From JABWBP01 sp964522165 (lineage in GTDB: Bacteria > Calditrichota > Calditrichia > RBG-13-44-9 > J075): a DNA stretch of 64,000 nt. Shown one piece after another: positions 43,790 through 53,200 of this stretch; position 1 is the stretch's first letter; each line of letters opens with the position of its first letter. The stretch lies in NCBI GenBank assembly GCA_964522165.1, contig CAZFVV010000013.1:7482-71481 (forward strand), in the 5' to 3' direction. Both the position numbers and the translations under genes were made by a program. A model generated the notes under the pieces. The model saw only the letters and a list, made by a program, of their open reading frames with translations. It was not told the DNA's origin and made no database searches.

Positions 43790-44170
43790 ATGCCAATAAT
43801 CTCCCGCCTGATTCGGCTTTTGCGCGCCAACCTTCATTCTATTACCCGGCAGGAGCCAGCGACAGAAAAGGGCGCCGGCAAGAAATACCGGGGCCAGGAG
43901 CATTACCGGGAGAGGCGCGCCTCTCCCGGGTACGGTTCCGCGGGAACCTCGCAAAGCTCGACACAGGACCCCCTGCTGGCGCAGTACTATGCCAACTTAG
44001 AAGTGCCCTACGGCTCGGATTTGGAAACCGTGCGCCGCGCCTGGAAGAATTTGCTGCGGAAATATCACCCGGACAGGCACTCCGGCGACCCTGAAAAACA
44101 AGCCATCGCCAACAAGCTGGTGCAGGAGTTGAACCACGCATTCCAGGAACTGGAAAAACGGTTGTCTTGA
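43790..44170 (+). CDS. Short J-domain (DnaJ-like) protein
   Basis: The 126-residue protein has an arginine-rich N-terminal half and a C-terminal J domain (YYANLEVPYGSDLETVRRAW, LLRKYHPDRHSGDPEKQA) with the essential HPD motif near residue 92. J domains stimulate DnaK-type ATPases. Because the domain is C-terminal and nothing else is attached, it is a minimal co-chaperone. It lies upstream of YbjN and PspA genes. Confidence 0.82.
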   Translation: MPIISRLIRLLRANLHSITRQEPATEKGAGKKYRGQEHYRERRASPGYGSAGTSQSSTQDPLLAQYYANLEVPYGSDLETVRRAWKNLLRKYHPDRHSGDPEKQAIANKLVQELNHAFQELEKRLS

Positions 44171-44208
44171 ATATCCCTATACCTTAATTAAACCCACAGG
44201 AGGCTTAA

Positions 44209-44604
44209 ATGTCTGAGAAATTTGAAATGGTGAAGCGTTATTTGCTGGATTTGGACTTGAAAATCGTCAAAGAAGACGCCAAAGAAGAGATGGTGGTGGC
44301 GGAAGACCCCGATAACGGCATCCAAAACCTGGTGATCGACTGCGAAGACCCCATCCTGATCCTGGAACAATTGATCATGCCGGTGCCGAAGCAGCCGGGC
44401 GATTTGTACAAACGCCTGTTGCAGATGAACCGCAACATGGTGCACGGCGCATTTGTGCTGGATGATCAGGGTAAATACGTGATCTTCCGCGATACCTTGC
44501 AGTTGGAAAACCTGGATCAAAACGAATTGGAAGCTTCGGTGCAGGCGCTCTCCCTGGCCTTGGCCGAAAACAGCATCGAATTGCTGAAATACGCGAAACA
44601 GTAG
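44209..44604 (+). CDS. YbjN/type III chaperone-like protein
   Basis: The 131-residue acidic protein has the fold pattern of the YbjN/CesT-like family (FEMVKRYLLDLDLKIVKED, LLQMNRNMVHGAFVLDDQGK, VIFRDTLQLENLDQNELEAS). Such proteins bind partner proteins rather than catalyse reactions. AGGAGG lies directly upstream of the ATG. It is followed after a repeat by a pspA gene; YbjN-PspA neighbours occur in other bacteria and suggest a stress function of the membrane. Confidence 0.8.
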   Translation: MSEKFEMVKRYLLDLDLKIVKEDAKEEMVVAEDPDNGIQNLVIDCEDPILILEQLIMPVPKQPGDLYKRLLQMNRNMVHGAFVLDDQGKYVIFRDTLQLENLDQNELEASVQALSLALAENSIELLKYAKQ

Positions 44605-44606
44605 GA

Positions 44607-44665
44607 ACCACGAATTTCACAATAGAAACCACAGAAACCACGAATTGCACGAATTACACGAATTT
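44607..44665. repeat. Nonamer-type repeat, CACGAATT/GAAACCAC class
   Basis: GAAACCACA and GAAACCACG are 9-bp tandem units, followed by CACGAATTG, CACGAATTA and CACGAATTT. The stretch lies between ybjN-like and pspA-like genes. A related CGCGAATTA piece is at about 14292-14311. Confidence 0.75.
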
Positions 44666-44820
44666 TAGATTGGCAATTGCAATACAATGGTTCCGGGGAA
44701 ATCTGTGTAGGGGTAAACCTCCCGGAAAACAAACCTCGCCATCGAGAATGCGATTTCGCGTAGTTCGCAAAATGAGTGGTTTTTCAAACGACAAAATTAA
44801 ACCTGAATGAGGAGAATATA

Positions 44821-45540
44821 ATGGGCATTTTTCAAAGAATTTTTAAAGTGGCGCAATCGGAAACCCATGCGGTGATCGATAAATTGGAAGACCCTATCAA
44901 ATTGACCGAACAGGGTATCCGGGATTTAAAACTCGACCTGGCCAGGGCCATGAAAAGCCTGGCGGAAGTAAAAGCGATTGCGATCCGGATGAAAAAAGAC
45001 GGGGAAGATCAGAAAGCGCTCGCCGCCGATTATGAGCGTAAAGCCATGTTGCTGCTCCAGAAAGCCCAGCAGGGCGCGCTTGCCCCCGCGGAGGCCGACC
45101 GCCTGGCCACCGAAGCGCTGGCGAGAAAAGAAGAAGCATCCAAACGCGCTACGGATTTTTTGACCAACCACCAGCAGCAACAGCAACTTTCCGAACAGCT
45201 CCAGGTGAAAGTAGAAAAGCTGAAACAGACCGTCAATAAGTATGAAAACGAGTTGATTACCCTGAAAGCCCGCGCCCGCACCGCGGAATCCATGAAAAAA
45301 ATCAACAAACAAATGGCCCAGGTGGACTCTTCCAGCACCGTGGCCATGCTGGAAAAGATGAAAAACAAGGTCACCGAGGAAGAATCCCTGGCGGAAGCCT
45401 ACGGGCAACTGGCTGACACCACCGCCTCGGTGGACGAGGAAATCGAAAAGGCGCTGGCGGATTCTTCCCACGCGGCGGCAAAGGATTCCCTGGGGGAATT
45501 GAAAAAGAAGATGGGGATTGCCGGCGGCGCAGGGAATTGA
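44821..45540 (+). CDS. pspA: PspA/IM30-family membrane-stress protein
   Basis: The 239-residue protein begins MGIFQRIFKVAQSETHAVID, with the amphipathic helix that binds stressed membranes, and is otherwise a long coiled coil (residues 25-200). It matches PspA/IM30, an ESCRT-III-like protein that forms scaffolds on the inner membrane. GAGGAG precedes the ATG. Its stop is directly followed by a heptamer array and then a terminator, so this is the end of the YbjN-PspA transcript. Confidence 0.9.
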   Translation: MGIFQRIFKVAQSETHAVIDKLEDPIKLTEQGIRDLKLDLARAMKSLAEVKAIAIRMKKDGEDQKALAADYERKAMLLLQKAQQGALAPAEADRLATEALARKEEASKRATDFLTNHQQQQQLSEQLQVKVEKLKQTVNKYENELITLKARARTAESMKKINKQMAQVDSSSTVAMLEKMKNKVTEEESLAEAYGQLADTTASVDEEIEKALADSSHAAAKDSLGELKKKMGIAGGAGN

Positions 45541-45568
45541 AGATTGAAAATTGAAGATTGAAGATTGG
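45541..45568. repeat. Heptamer array, AGATTGA class
   Basis: Units AGATTGA, AAATTGA, AGATTGA and AGATTGG begin at the base after the pspA stop codon. The same class is in the DUF2723 gene at 49573-49607. Confidence 0.9.
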
Positions 45569-45571
45569 ATT

Positions 45572-45609
45572 GCCCGTTCCAGTGCTCTCAGCGCCGGAAC
45601 GGGCTTTTT
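45572..45609 (+). terminator. Rho-independent terminator after pspA
   Basis: GCCCGTTCC (45572-45580) pairs with GGAACGGGC (45596-45604), and TTTTT follows. A second small hairpin, CGAGGCTCCGCCTCG, comes right after. Confidence 0.88.
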
Positions 45610-45701
45610 CGAGGCTCCGCCTCGAATTTGTGCCACCGGCGCCGCGCCCCGGTTCACTTTAGATCACTTTAAACACTGCCGACGTTCTCAAGGAGTATTT
45701 A

Positions 45702-46784
45702 ATGGCTAATTTCAATGAAGAATATATTTTGACTATGCTGCGCCAGATTCGCTATCCCGGTTTTGAGGAGGATATCGTCTCCTTCGGGGTAGTCAACGAG
45801 GTGAATATCCAGGGAAACCGGGTTACCGTGAACCTGAAATTCAACACCAAAAATCCGGATACCAAAGCACAGGTGAAAAACGCGGTGCAAAATGTTCTGA
45901 AAACGGAACTGCCGGACATGCGCATCATGGTGATGGAAGGGATTCCCGCCATGGCCGGCCCGCAACTTGCCCCGCCCAAACCGAATGATCCCTGGGCGGG
46001 ACGCGCGGCCATTCCCGGGATACACAGCGTGCTGGCAATCGCTTCCGGCAAGGGCGGGGTGGGAAAATCCACCGTGAGCACCAACCTGGCGATTGCCCTG
46101 GCCAACGAGGGATTGCGGGTGGGTTTGTTAGACAGCGACATCTACGGTCCCAGCGTACATATTATGATGGGAGTGGATGAAAAACCCATGGTCACCCCCG
46201 GCCAGAAACTCCTGCCCATCGAAAAATTCAATATCAAAATGATGTCCATGGGTTTCATCCTCGATAAGGACACCCCGGTAATCTGGCGCGGCCCCATGGT
46301 CATCAAGGCGGTGGACCAGTTCTTGCACGACGTGGAGTGGGGCGAATTGGAGGTGCTGCTGATCGACCTTCCCCCCGGCACCGGCGACGCCCAGCTCAGC
46401 CTGGTGCAAAAAACCCCGGTCACCGGCGCGGCGGTGGTCACCACCCCCCAGGAAGTGGCCCTGGTGGATGCCCGGCGGGGCTACCAGATGTTCCGCAAGC
46501 TCAATATCCATACCTTCGGGATCATCGAGAATATGAGCTACTACCCCAACCCCCAGACCGGGGAACCGGTGTACATCTTCGGCAAAGGCGGGGGGCCGAA
46601 AGCGGCGGAAGAATTAGGCATTCCCTTCTTGGGCGAGATTCCCATCGAGCCGGAAATTACCGAGGCGGGTGACCTGGGGGTCCCGATTGTCGCGAAAAAT
46701 CCCAACAGCAAAGCCACGGAGGCCTTCCGCCAGATTGCCCGGCGGCTGCTGGAGTACGGGCTGCTGGAGCGGGTGGCGAAGTAA
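45702..46784 (+). CDS. mrp: Mrp/ApbC-type Fe-S cluster carrier ATPase
   Basis: The 360-residue protein has an N-terminal DUF59/MIP18 domain (residues 1-80) and a P-loop ATPase with the deviant Walker A motif GKGGVGKST near residue 116. DSDIYGPSVH follows. It carries and transfers Fe-S clusters in the cytoplasm. The two cysteines near the C-terminus (CxxC) that bind the cluster in many Mrp proteins are not visible: the expected region reads MSYYPNPQTGEPVYIFGKGG. So it may lack the usual cluster ligands. AAGGAG precedes the ATG. The next gene starts two bases after its stop. Confidence 0.9.
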   Translation: MANFNEEYILTMLRQIRYPGFEEDIVSFGVVNEVNIQGNRVTVNLKFNTKNPDTKAQVKNAVQNVLKTELPDMRIMVMEGIPAMAGPQLAPPKPNDPWAGRAAIPGIHSVLAIASGKGGVGKSTVSTNLAIALANEGLRVGLLDSDIYGPSVHIMMGVDEKPMVTPGQKLLPIEKFNIKMMSMGFILDKDTPVIWRGPMVIKAVDQFLHDVEWGELEVLLIDLPPGTGDAQLSLVQKTPVTGAAVVTTPQEVALVDARRGYQMFRKLNIHTFGIIENMSYYPNPQTGEPVYIFGKGGGPKAAEELGIPFLGEIPIEPEITEAGDLGVPIVAKNPNSKATEAFRQIARRLLEYGLLERVAK

Positions 46785-46786
46785 AA

Positions 46787-47770
46787 ATGGCCGGCCACCC
46801 TGCTTCTTCCCCCATCCTGGAGGTCGCCGGCCTCCACAAACGCTTCCCCCTGGATCAAAAATTAATCGGCGCGCCGAAACATTTTATCTATGCCGTGAAC
46901 GGCGTTTCGCTCCGATTGCATCCCGGCTGCACCGTGGGGCTGGTGGGCGAATCCGGCTGCGGTAAAAGCACCATCGGGAAACTGATCTGCGGCCTGGAAA
47001 CGCCGGATTCGGGACAAATCCGTTTCCGGGGGAAAGATATTTCCCGCCATTCTTCCGCGGAAAAAATGGCTTACCATCGCCGAGTGCAGATCATCTTCCA
47101 GAATCCTTATACTTCCCTGAATCCCCGCCGGCGGGCAGGGCGGATGTTGGAGGAGATTTTCCAGGTGCACCGGTTGTGCGATCCCGCTGAGATTGAAAAG
47201 AAGATTTCTGAGATACTGGAGGCCGTGGGCCTGCCGCCGGAAAGCCGCCAGCGTTACCCGTTCGAGTTTTCCGGGGGGCAGCGCCAGCGCCTGTGCATCG
47301 CCCGCGCCCTTGCCGTGCAGCCGGAAGCAATCGTCTGCGACGAACCGGTCTCGGCGCTGGACGTCTCCATTCAAGCGCAAATCCTGCGGCTGCTGAAGAA
47401 GCTGCAAAAGGAATACAATCTTGCCTACCTGTTCATTTCCCATGACCTCAGCGTGGTGTATCACGTCTGCGACGAGGTGTTGATCATGTACCTGGGCAGA
47501 ATTGTGGAGCGCGGGCCGGTGGAACAGATTTTCAAGAATCCCGCGCATCCTTATACCAAAGCACTGTTGAGCGCCGTTCCGCTCCCGGATCCCGCGTCCG
47601 GGCGCAAGCGCATTATCCTTAGCGGGGAAATTCCCTCCCCCACCCGGATTCCTCCCGGATGCCCCTTCTACTCCCGGTGCAGCCAGCGGATGGAGGTCTG
47701 CGAAAACTCTCCCCCGCCAGCCCGGCAGGTGGGGCCGGGGCAGGAAACCCATTGCTGGTTGTACGAATAA
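46787..47770 (+). CDS. Oligopeptide/dipeptide ABC transporter ATP-binding protein, OppF/DppF type
   Basis: The 327-residue ATPase has Walker A GESGCGKST near residue 54, the signature SGGQRQR, Walker B IVCDEPVSALD and the Opp/Dpp-specific C-terminus (NPAHPYTKALLSAVPLPDP and GCPFYSRC, a possible Fe-S or cysteine-rich end). It drives peptide uptake with a permease such as the DppC-like protein 30 kb upstream, but no permease is adjacent. It starts two bases after mrp, so the two are co-transcribed; a functional link is not obvious. Confidence 0.92.
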   Translation: MAGHPASSPILEVAGLHKRFPLDQKLIGAPKHFIYAVNGVSLRLHPGCTVGLVGESGCGKSTIGKLICGLETPDSGQIRFRGKDISRHSSAEKMAYHRRVQIIFQNPYTSLNPRRRAGRMLEEIFQVHRLCDPAEIEKKISEILEAVGLPPESRQRYPFEFSGGQRQRLCIARALAVQPEAIVCDEPVSALDVSIQAQILRLLKKLQKEYNLAYLFISHDLSVVYHVCDEVLIMYLGRIVERGPVEQIFKNPAHPYTKALLSAVPLPDPASGRKRIILSGEIPSPTRIPPGCPFYSRCSQRMEVCENSPPPARQVGPGQETHCWLYE

Positions 47771-47956
47771 GGTTCAGGGGGATTGAAAAGCCTTTCGGAA
47801 TAACTGAAGACAAAAAAATAGCGCACCGATGGCGCGGGACGGACGGATTTTTGCAAATTTAAGTGAATCGGGGAAACGGAGAGGGGGAGAATCGGCGATG
47901 TCGCTAACAATTCTGGCGGATGCGTTTTTTTCAATCGCGCCTTCCCGGGGCGCGGC

Positions 47957-49990
47957 TCAGGGTGCTTCCGCGGGCTTTTGCAGCCGCTCGATCACTCCCC
48001 GGAGGCGGGCAGCCAACTGCGGCTGCTCCTGCAAAAATTCCACCGCTCGAAGGTAACACGTCAAGGCTGCTTCCTTTTCCCCCAACTGCTCCAAATACTG
48101 CCCGCGGTTGAGCATCAACGTTCCATAATAATTTTGGAATACCTTTGCCATGCGATCTTTGGGCACGGAATCGTCGAAGAAATAGCGGAATTGCAGGCTG
48201 TCGAGCGCCAGGGGGGTGGGCGGGGATGCGGTTTTGCGCAGCCGGAACGCCACCCCCAAAGGCTCCGCGTTGTATTGGGCAGCGATTCCCGGCGGGAGCG
48301 GGCGCAGATAGACAGCGATATAAACCTCTCGCCCGGCTTCAACCGCGCGGTCGATGAAAGCGTTGGTCATCGCCAGGTATTTCACCTGGATGAAATTGCC
48401 GTCGTAGGGTTGCTTATTCTCGAAAGGCGCCACCGCGGCCAAAAATTCCTCCGTTTCCCGGGCCGCGGATTGCACCAATTCGGGATAGTGGTCTTTCAGC
48501 CACTGAATATACCAGCTCCGGCGCAGAAGCTCCTGGTCGATGACCAGCAAATCCAATCGCCGTCCCTCTACGAATTGGTAATAATTCAATGGAAAATAAA
48601 AGGGATCCCAGTTGACGATCACCAGGGCGTTCTTTTCGGTTACCCGGAAGAGGTTTTCCGCGTAGTCCTCCGCGAAGCGATAGCGGCTCATGTCTAATTT
48701 TTGGTAATTGGGATACGCCAGCGCCAGCGGGGACAGGGTAATCGCCCCGGCCAGCCCGTATTCCGCCAGGCGTTTTCCTTTCAGAAGATTCAGCAGCCAT
48801 GCCGCGGTGTAAAACATTCCCAGGCCCATCAGCAGGGCCAGGCAAAGGTAGGAGGGGATGTAAAACACCGATACCAGCGCCCGGTTTTCCGCGGCTGCAA
48901 AGGGATCGCTAACGCTCACGTCGAAATCGGTGAGGTAGGTGGTGAGGGGGGCGGTAAAGAGAAAAAATATCAGGAAGAAATACGCATAAATCCGCCGGTA
49001 TTTGAACAGGGCGAAAAGGCCGGGCAGGGCAAAGATCAATAGCAGCGGAAACCATTGCTCCCGAAGAAGGTCAATGTAAACGCCGAACTGCGCCAGGAAC
49101 TTCCCGAAGGTGCGCCCCTCTCCGAATCCGTACTGCTGGCGGGTTACGGTGCGGATGAAATTATCCCAGTTTTCCGGGTTTCCCCAATCCATTTTGGGAT
49201 TGCGGGCGGAGGCGACGGGGAGGTAGAGGTAGGGGAGCACCCCCAGGATTAAAGCGCCCGCGCCGGCCAGGAGCCTTTTTCCCCGGAGCAGGAACCGGTA
49301 ATCCGCCAGCAACGCGAAAATAATCAAAACCGGCAGCAGCACCAGGGAAGTAGTATGGTTGCTGAAGGCCAGCCCCAGAACGTAGCAGATCAGTAAAAAA
49401 TAGCGCTCCCGTTCGGCGGGAACAGCCTGGCGGCGCCACATCACCGCTAACCATATTACCAGGGCGTTGGAGAGAGTATTCAGCCCATAGACTTCGGTGA
49501 TGATCGACTGCTCCCAGTTCTCGTAAGCGCTGGCGAGCAGCAGGCCGGCGGCGAGGGCGGCGGCGTGTTTAAGAATTGAAGATTGAAGATTGAAGATTGA
49601 AGATTGGCGGTTGCCGGTGGAGAGTTCTTCGATGAGCAGGATGGCTGCCCAGGTGAGGAACAGGGCGGCCAGCGAGGAGAAGAACGCGGACATCAAATTC
49701 AAGCGATAGGCGACGTTTTCAAGCGGAATCATGGAAAAGACCCGCCCCAGCAGGGTGAAGAGGGGGTAGCCGGGCTGGTGGGGCACGCCGAGGTTGTAGG
49801 CCGCGGCAATCAATTCCCCGCTGTCTTCAAATGTAACCGTGGGGGCAAGGGTGAGCAGGTAGAGAACGAAGCTGAGCAGGAAAGAGAGTGTTAGCGCGGC
49901 GTAGAGTTGGAGATTCCCGCGGGAAACACCCGGGGGCCATGCACCGGGAACGTTCGATGATTTCATTTGATTTGGAAATTGCCCGCCCAT
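47957..49990 (-). CDS. DUF2723 multi-spanning membrane protein (glycosyltransferase-C-like), with in-frame heptamer array
   Basis: The 677-residue protein has about ten or more N-terminal membrane helices and the DUF2723 hallmark APTVTFEDSGELIAAAYNLGVPHQPGYPLFT near residue 50, given as the region 48-78. This resembles the acidic loop of GT-C mannosyltransferases that use lipid-linked sugars. Membrane helices are followed by a soluble C-terminal domain. In a loop after the third helix, residues 127-141 (RQSSIFNLQSSILK) are encoded by a 35-base heptamer array (49573-49607). This insertion lies between helices and keeps the frame. An alternative start nine codons later (MKSSN) is possible. Confidence 0.85.
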   Translation of the reverse strand: MGGQFPNQMKSSNVPGAWPPGVSRGNLQLYAALTLSFLLSFVLYLLTLAPTVTFEDSGELIAAAYNLGVPHQPGYPLFTLLGRVFSMIPLENVAYRLNLMSAFFSSLAALFLTWAAILLIEELSTGNRQSSIFNLQSSILKHAAALAAGLLLASAYENWEQSIITEVYGLNTLSNALVIWLAVMWRRQAVPAERERYFLLICYVLGLAFSNHTTSLVLLPVLIIFALLADYRFLLRGKRLLAGAGALILGVLPYLYLPVASARNPKMDWGNPENWDNFIRTVTRQQYGFGEGRTFGKFLAQFGVYIDLLREQWFPLLLIFALPGLFALFKYRRIYAYFFLIFFLFTAPLTTYLTDFDVSVSDPFAAAENRALVSVFYIPSYLCLALLMGLGMFYTAAWLLNLLKGKRLAEYGLAGAITLSPLALAYPNYQKLDMSRYRFAEDYAENLFRVTEKNALVIVNWDPFYFPLNYYQFVEGRRLDLLVIDQELLRRSWYIQWLKDHYPELVQSAARETEEFLAAVAPFENKQPYDGNFIQVKYLAMTNAFIDRAVEAGREVYIAVYLRPLPPGIAAQYNAEPLGVAFRLRKTASPPTPLALDSLQFRYFFDDSVPKDRMAKVFQNYYGTLMLNRGQYLEQLGEKEAALTCYLRAVEFLQEQPQLAARLRGVIERLQKPAEAP
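49573..49607. repeat. Heptamer array inside the DUF2723 gene, AGATTGA class
   Basis: Units GAATTGA, AGATTGA three times and AGATTGG. It is read on the minus strand as the repeated peptide SSIFNLQ. It matches the array after pspA at 45541-45568. Confidence 0.92.
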
Positions 49991-50241
49991 AATCGAAAGT
50001 TAAAATTTCAAATTTCTCTGAATTTTACTGTTTTTGTTCAAGATAAAATCAAGTTTCCAAAATTGCTATAGATAATTTTTCTACACCTCTCTTTAAACTC
50101 CCGTTTTTTTCGCCCTCCGAAAAGCCGCATTTATTTTTTCATCTCGGCCAGATTTTCTTTTGAAAAAACTGCTACAGGTGTTTAATTTCCCCCAATATGT
50201 ATTGCAAATTTCCGAGTTCATGCACGCGAGGAGATCGAAAG
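49991..50241. promoter_or_regulatory. AT-rich divergent promoter region
   Basis: This 251-base gap between the divergent DUF2723 and HTCS genes is strongly AT-rich compared with its GC-rich neighbours and should hold promoters for both. I could not pick out a single convincing -35/-10 pair. No gene or repeat is visible in it. Confidence 0.45.
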
Positions 50242-53200
50242 GTGCCCCATAGATCGCTATTCGTGTTACTTTCCATCTGGCTTGGGCTGACTGCCACACT
50301 ATCCATGGCTGCCAGGGAAATTGTGATTCCGCCCGAGACCTGGAAAGAGACTGGAATCCCCTATATACAATATTTCAGCCCCCGGGAATACGGAGAGCAC
50401 CCCCAGAATTGGAGCATCGCGCAGGATTCGCGAGGGATAATGTATTTTGGCAACGGCCAGGGAGTGCTGGTTTACAACGGGGTGGACTGGAAACTGGTAA
50501 AAACGCCCAAAAGGAGCACGGTGCGCTCGCTGGCGATTTCTTCCCCGGAGCAGCGGATCTATGTGGGCGCGCAAGGCGACCTGGGATACCTCGCTTCCGA
50601 CCCGGCCGGCCATTTGCGCTTCATCTCCCTGCTCGACAGCATTCCGGAAGGGTATCGTGATTTCCACGACGTTTGGGAAACCCTCGCCCGGGGGGATACG
50701 ATCTATTTCCGAACCACAAAATATATTTTCCGCCTGGCGGAAGGGCGTTTCCGGGTCTGGCAGGCGCAAGATCGCTTTCACACCTCCTTTCTGGTCAACG
50801 GGGCTTTCTACGTGCGGCAATGGAGCGTCGGTTTGATGCGCATGGCGGGGGATTCGCTGCAACTTCTGCCGGGAGGGGAGAGATTTGCCCAGGAACGGAT
50901 TTATTTGATGCAGCCCTACGACGAGACTGCCATTTTTGTCGGCGCTTCCACCCAGGGGCTGTTTTTGTATGACCGAAGCGTTTTCTCGCCGTTCAAAACT
51001 GCGGCAGACGCTCTTTTAGAGGCTAATCGATTGTACCACGGCGCGGCGCTGCGGGGCGGTCTGTTTGTCCTGGCCACCAATTACGGGGGCGCGGTGCTCA
51101 TCGACAGAGCGGGAAATCTTTGCCAGGTGATAAACCGGGAGTGCGGCTTGCAGAACGATAACGTCCGCCATGTCTATATGGACCGGCAGGGCGGCATCTG
51201 GCTGGCGCTGGATAACGGCCTGGCGCGGGTGGAGACGCCTGCACCGCTCTCGCGCTTCACCGCGGCGTCCGGGATCGAGAGCATTGTGGAGGGCATGATC
51301 CGCCACAAGGGGAAATTGTACGCCGCAACCCACCAGGGCCTCTATTATTTAGAGAAGAGAACCGCACAGCCCGAGGGCAGGGGCGGACCGTTTCCCCGCT
51401 TCAAGCCGGTGGAGGGATTGGCGATGCAGGTCTGGGCGTTGGTATCCGCCGGGGAGCATCTCCTGGCCGGGGCAAACGAAGCGGTTTTTGAAATACGAGC
51501 CGATGGGAAGCGCGCGATCCCGATCCCCACCCAATGGCAGGGCGGGGCAGTCAGAAACCTGCATCAATCGCAGCAGGATAGCAACCGGGTATATGTCGGA
51601 CTATCCACCGGCCTGGCCGTGCTGCAATGGGCTCAGGGGCGCTGGCAGGATTTGGGAATGATCCGCGGCATCGACGAGCGGGTCGAATTCATTGCCGAAG
51701 ATAAAGAGGGGGTTCTCTGGCTGGGAACCCGCTACGCCGGGGTGCTGAAGGTGGAGATAGCGCAGCCCGCCGCCCCTGCCGACGGGAATTTTCTTAACGC
51801 CGCCGTTACCCGCTTTGGTCAAGAGCACGGTTTACCGGAAAGACAGATAAACCCCCGGGCGGTGGGCGGGCGGATCGTTTTTGCAACCCATAATGGGCTG
51901 CGGAAGTTCGATGCGCAGCGGCAGTTGTTCGTTCCCGATACGACCTTCGGAGCGTTCCTGGCCGATAGCGCCTGCTGGATCTTTCAAATCCAGGAGGACC
52001 GGCGTGGAAACGTCTGGGTTTTAGGCGGAATCGGGAAGGAAAAAAACCTGGTTGGGCAGGCGGTTCCGCACCCCGCCCGGCCGGGAGAGTACATCTGGCG
52101 GGAAGTGCCGTTTATGCGCTTGCAAGATTTCTACGGTCTGTTCGCCATTTACCCGGAGCCGGACGGGACGGTCTGGTTTGGCGGTACTGATGGCATTGTG
52201 CGTTATACGCCGGATATTTCTCAAAATTATGCGACCGATTATTCGCCGGTGATCGGGGGAATATCGATTATTTCGAGCGATTCGATTGTCTATGGCGGCG
52301 CGGTTCCTTCTCAACCCTTTCAACCGGTGCTGGCCTCGCGTTATAACTCCCTGCGATTCCACTTTGCCGCCCCAAGTTATGATAATGTTTCCGCTAACCG
52401 CTATCAATTTATGTTAGAAGGATTCGATGAAGGCTGGTCCCGGTGGACCCGGGAGGCACAGAAGGATTATACCGGCCTGCCGGGGGGAGATTATGTCTTC
52501 AAAGTGCGGGCAAAAAACATATACGGGCATCTCAGCGATGAAGCCCGCTTCGAGTTCTCGGTATTGCCGCCGTGGTATAAAAGCCCGTGGATGTATTTTC
52601 TATACGCCCTCCTCGGCGCGGCGCTGGTATTCGGGTTAGTGAAGTACCGGGTGCGCCAGTTGGAGCGAAAGAGCCACGAACTGGAGAAAATCGTGGCGGA
52701 GCGAACCTCCCAGGTGGTGGAACAGCGCAATCAATTGAAAGCGCAATCGGAAAAGCTGCAAGAAATGGATCGCCTGAAATCGCGCTTTTTTGCGAACATT
52801 TCCCATGAATTCCGCACCCCCCTCACCCTCATCCTGGGGCTGCTCGACAAATTCACGAATAAAACCGAAGACCGGGAAGTCCTGGCGGATTATGGGGTAA
52901 TGAAGCGCAACGCCGCCCGCCTGCTGCAATTGATCAACCAACTGTTGGACCTGGCCAAATTAGAAGCCGGGGGCGAAAAATTACAGGCCGCCCGGGGCGA
53001 CATGGTGGGTTTTGTGCGGCGGATTATCATGTCTTTTGCTTCCCTGGGAGAGCAGAAACAGATTTCGATGGTCTTCAACGGGGCGCCCCTGGGCTCCGCC
53101 GGCCAAACCGCTATTTACGGCTATTTTGACCGGGACAAACTGGAAAAAGTGTTTTATAACCTGCTTTCCAATGCGCTTAAGTTTACCCCGCCTGGGGGCA

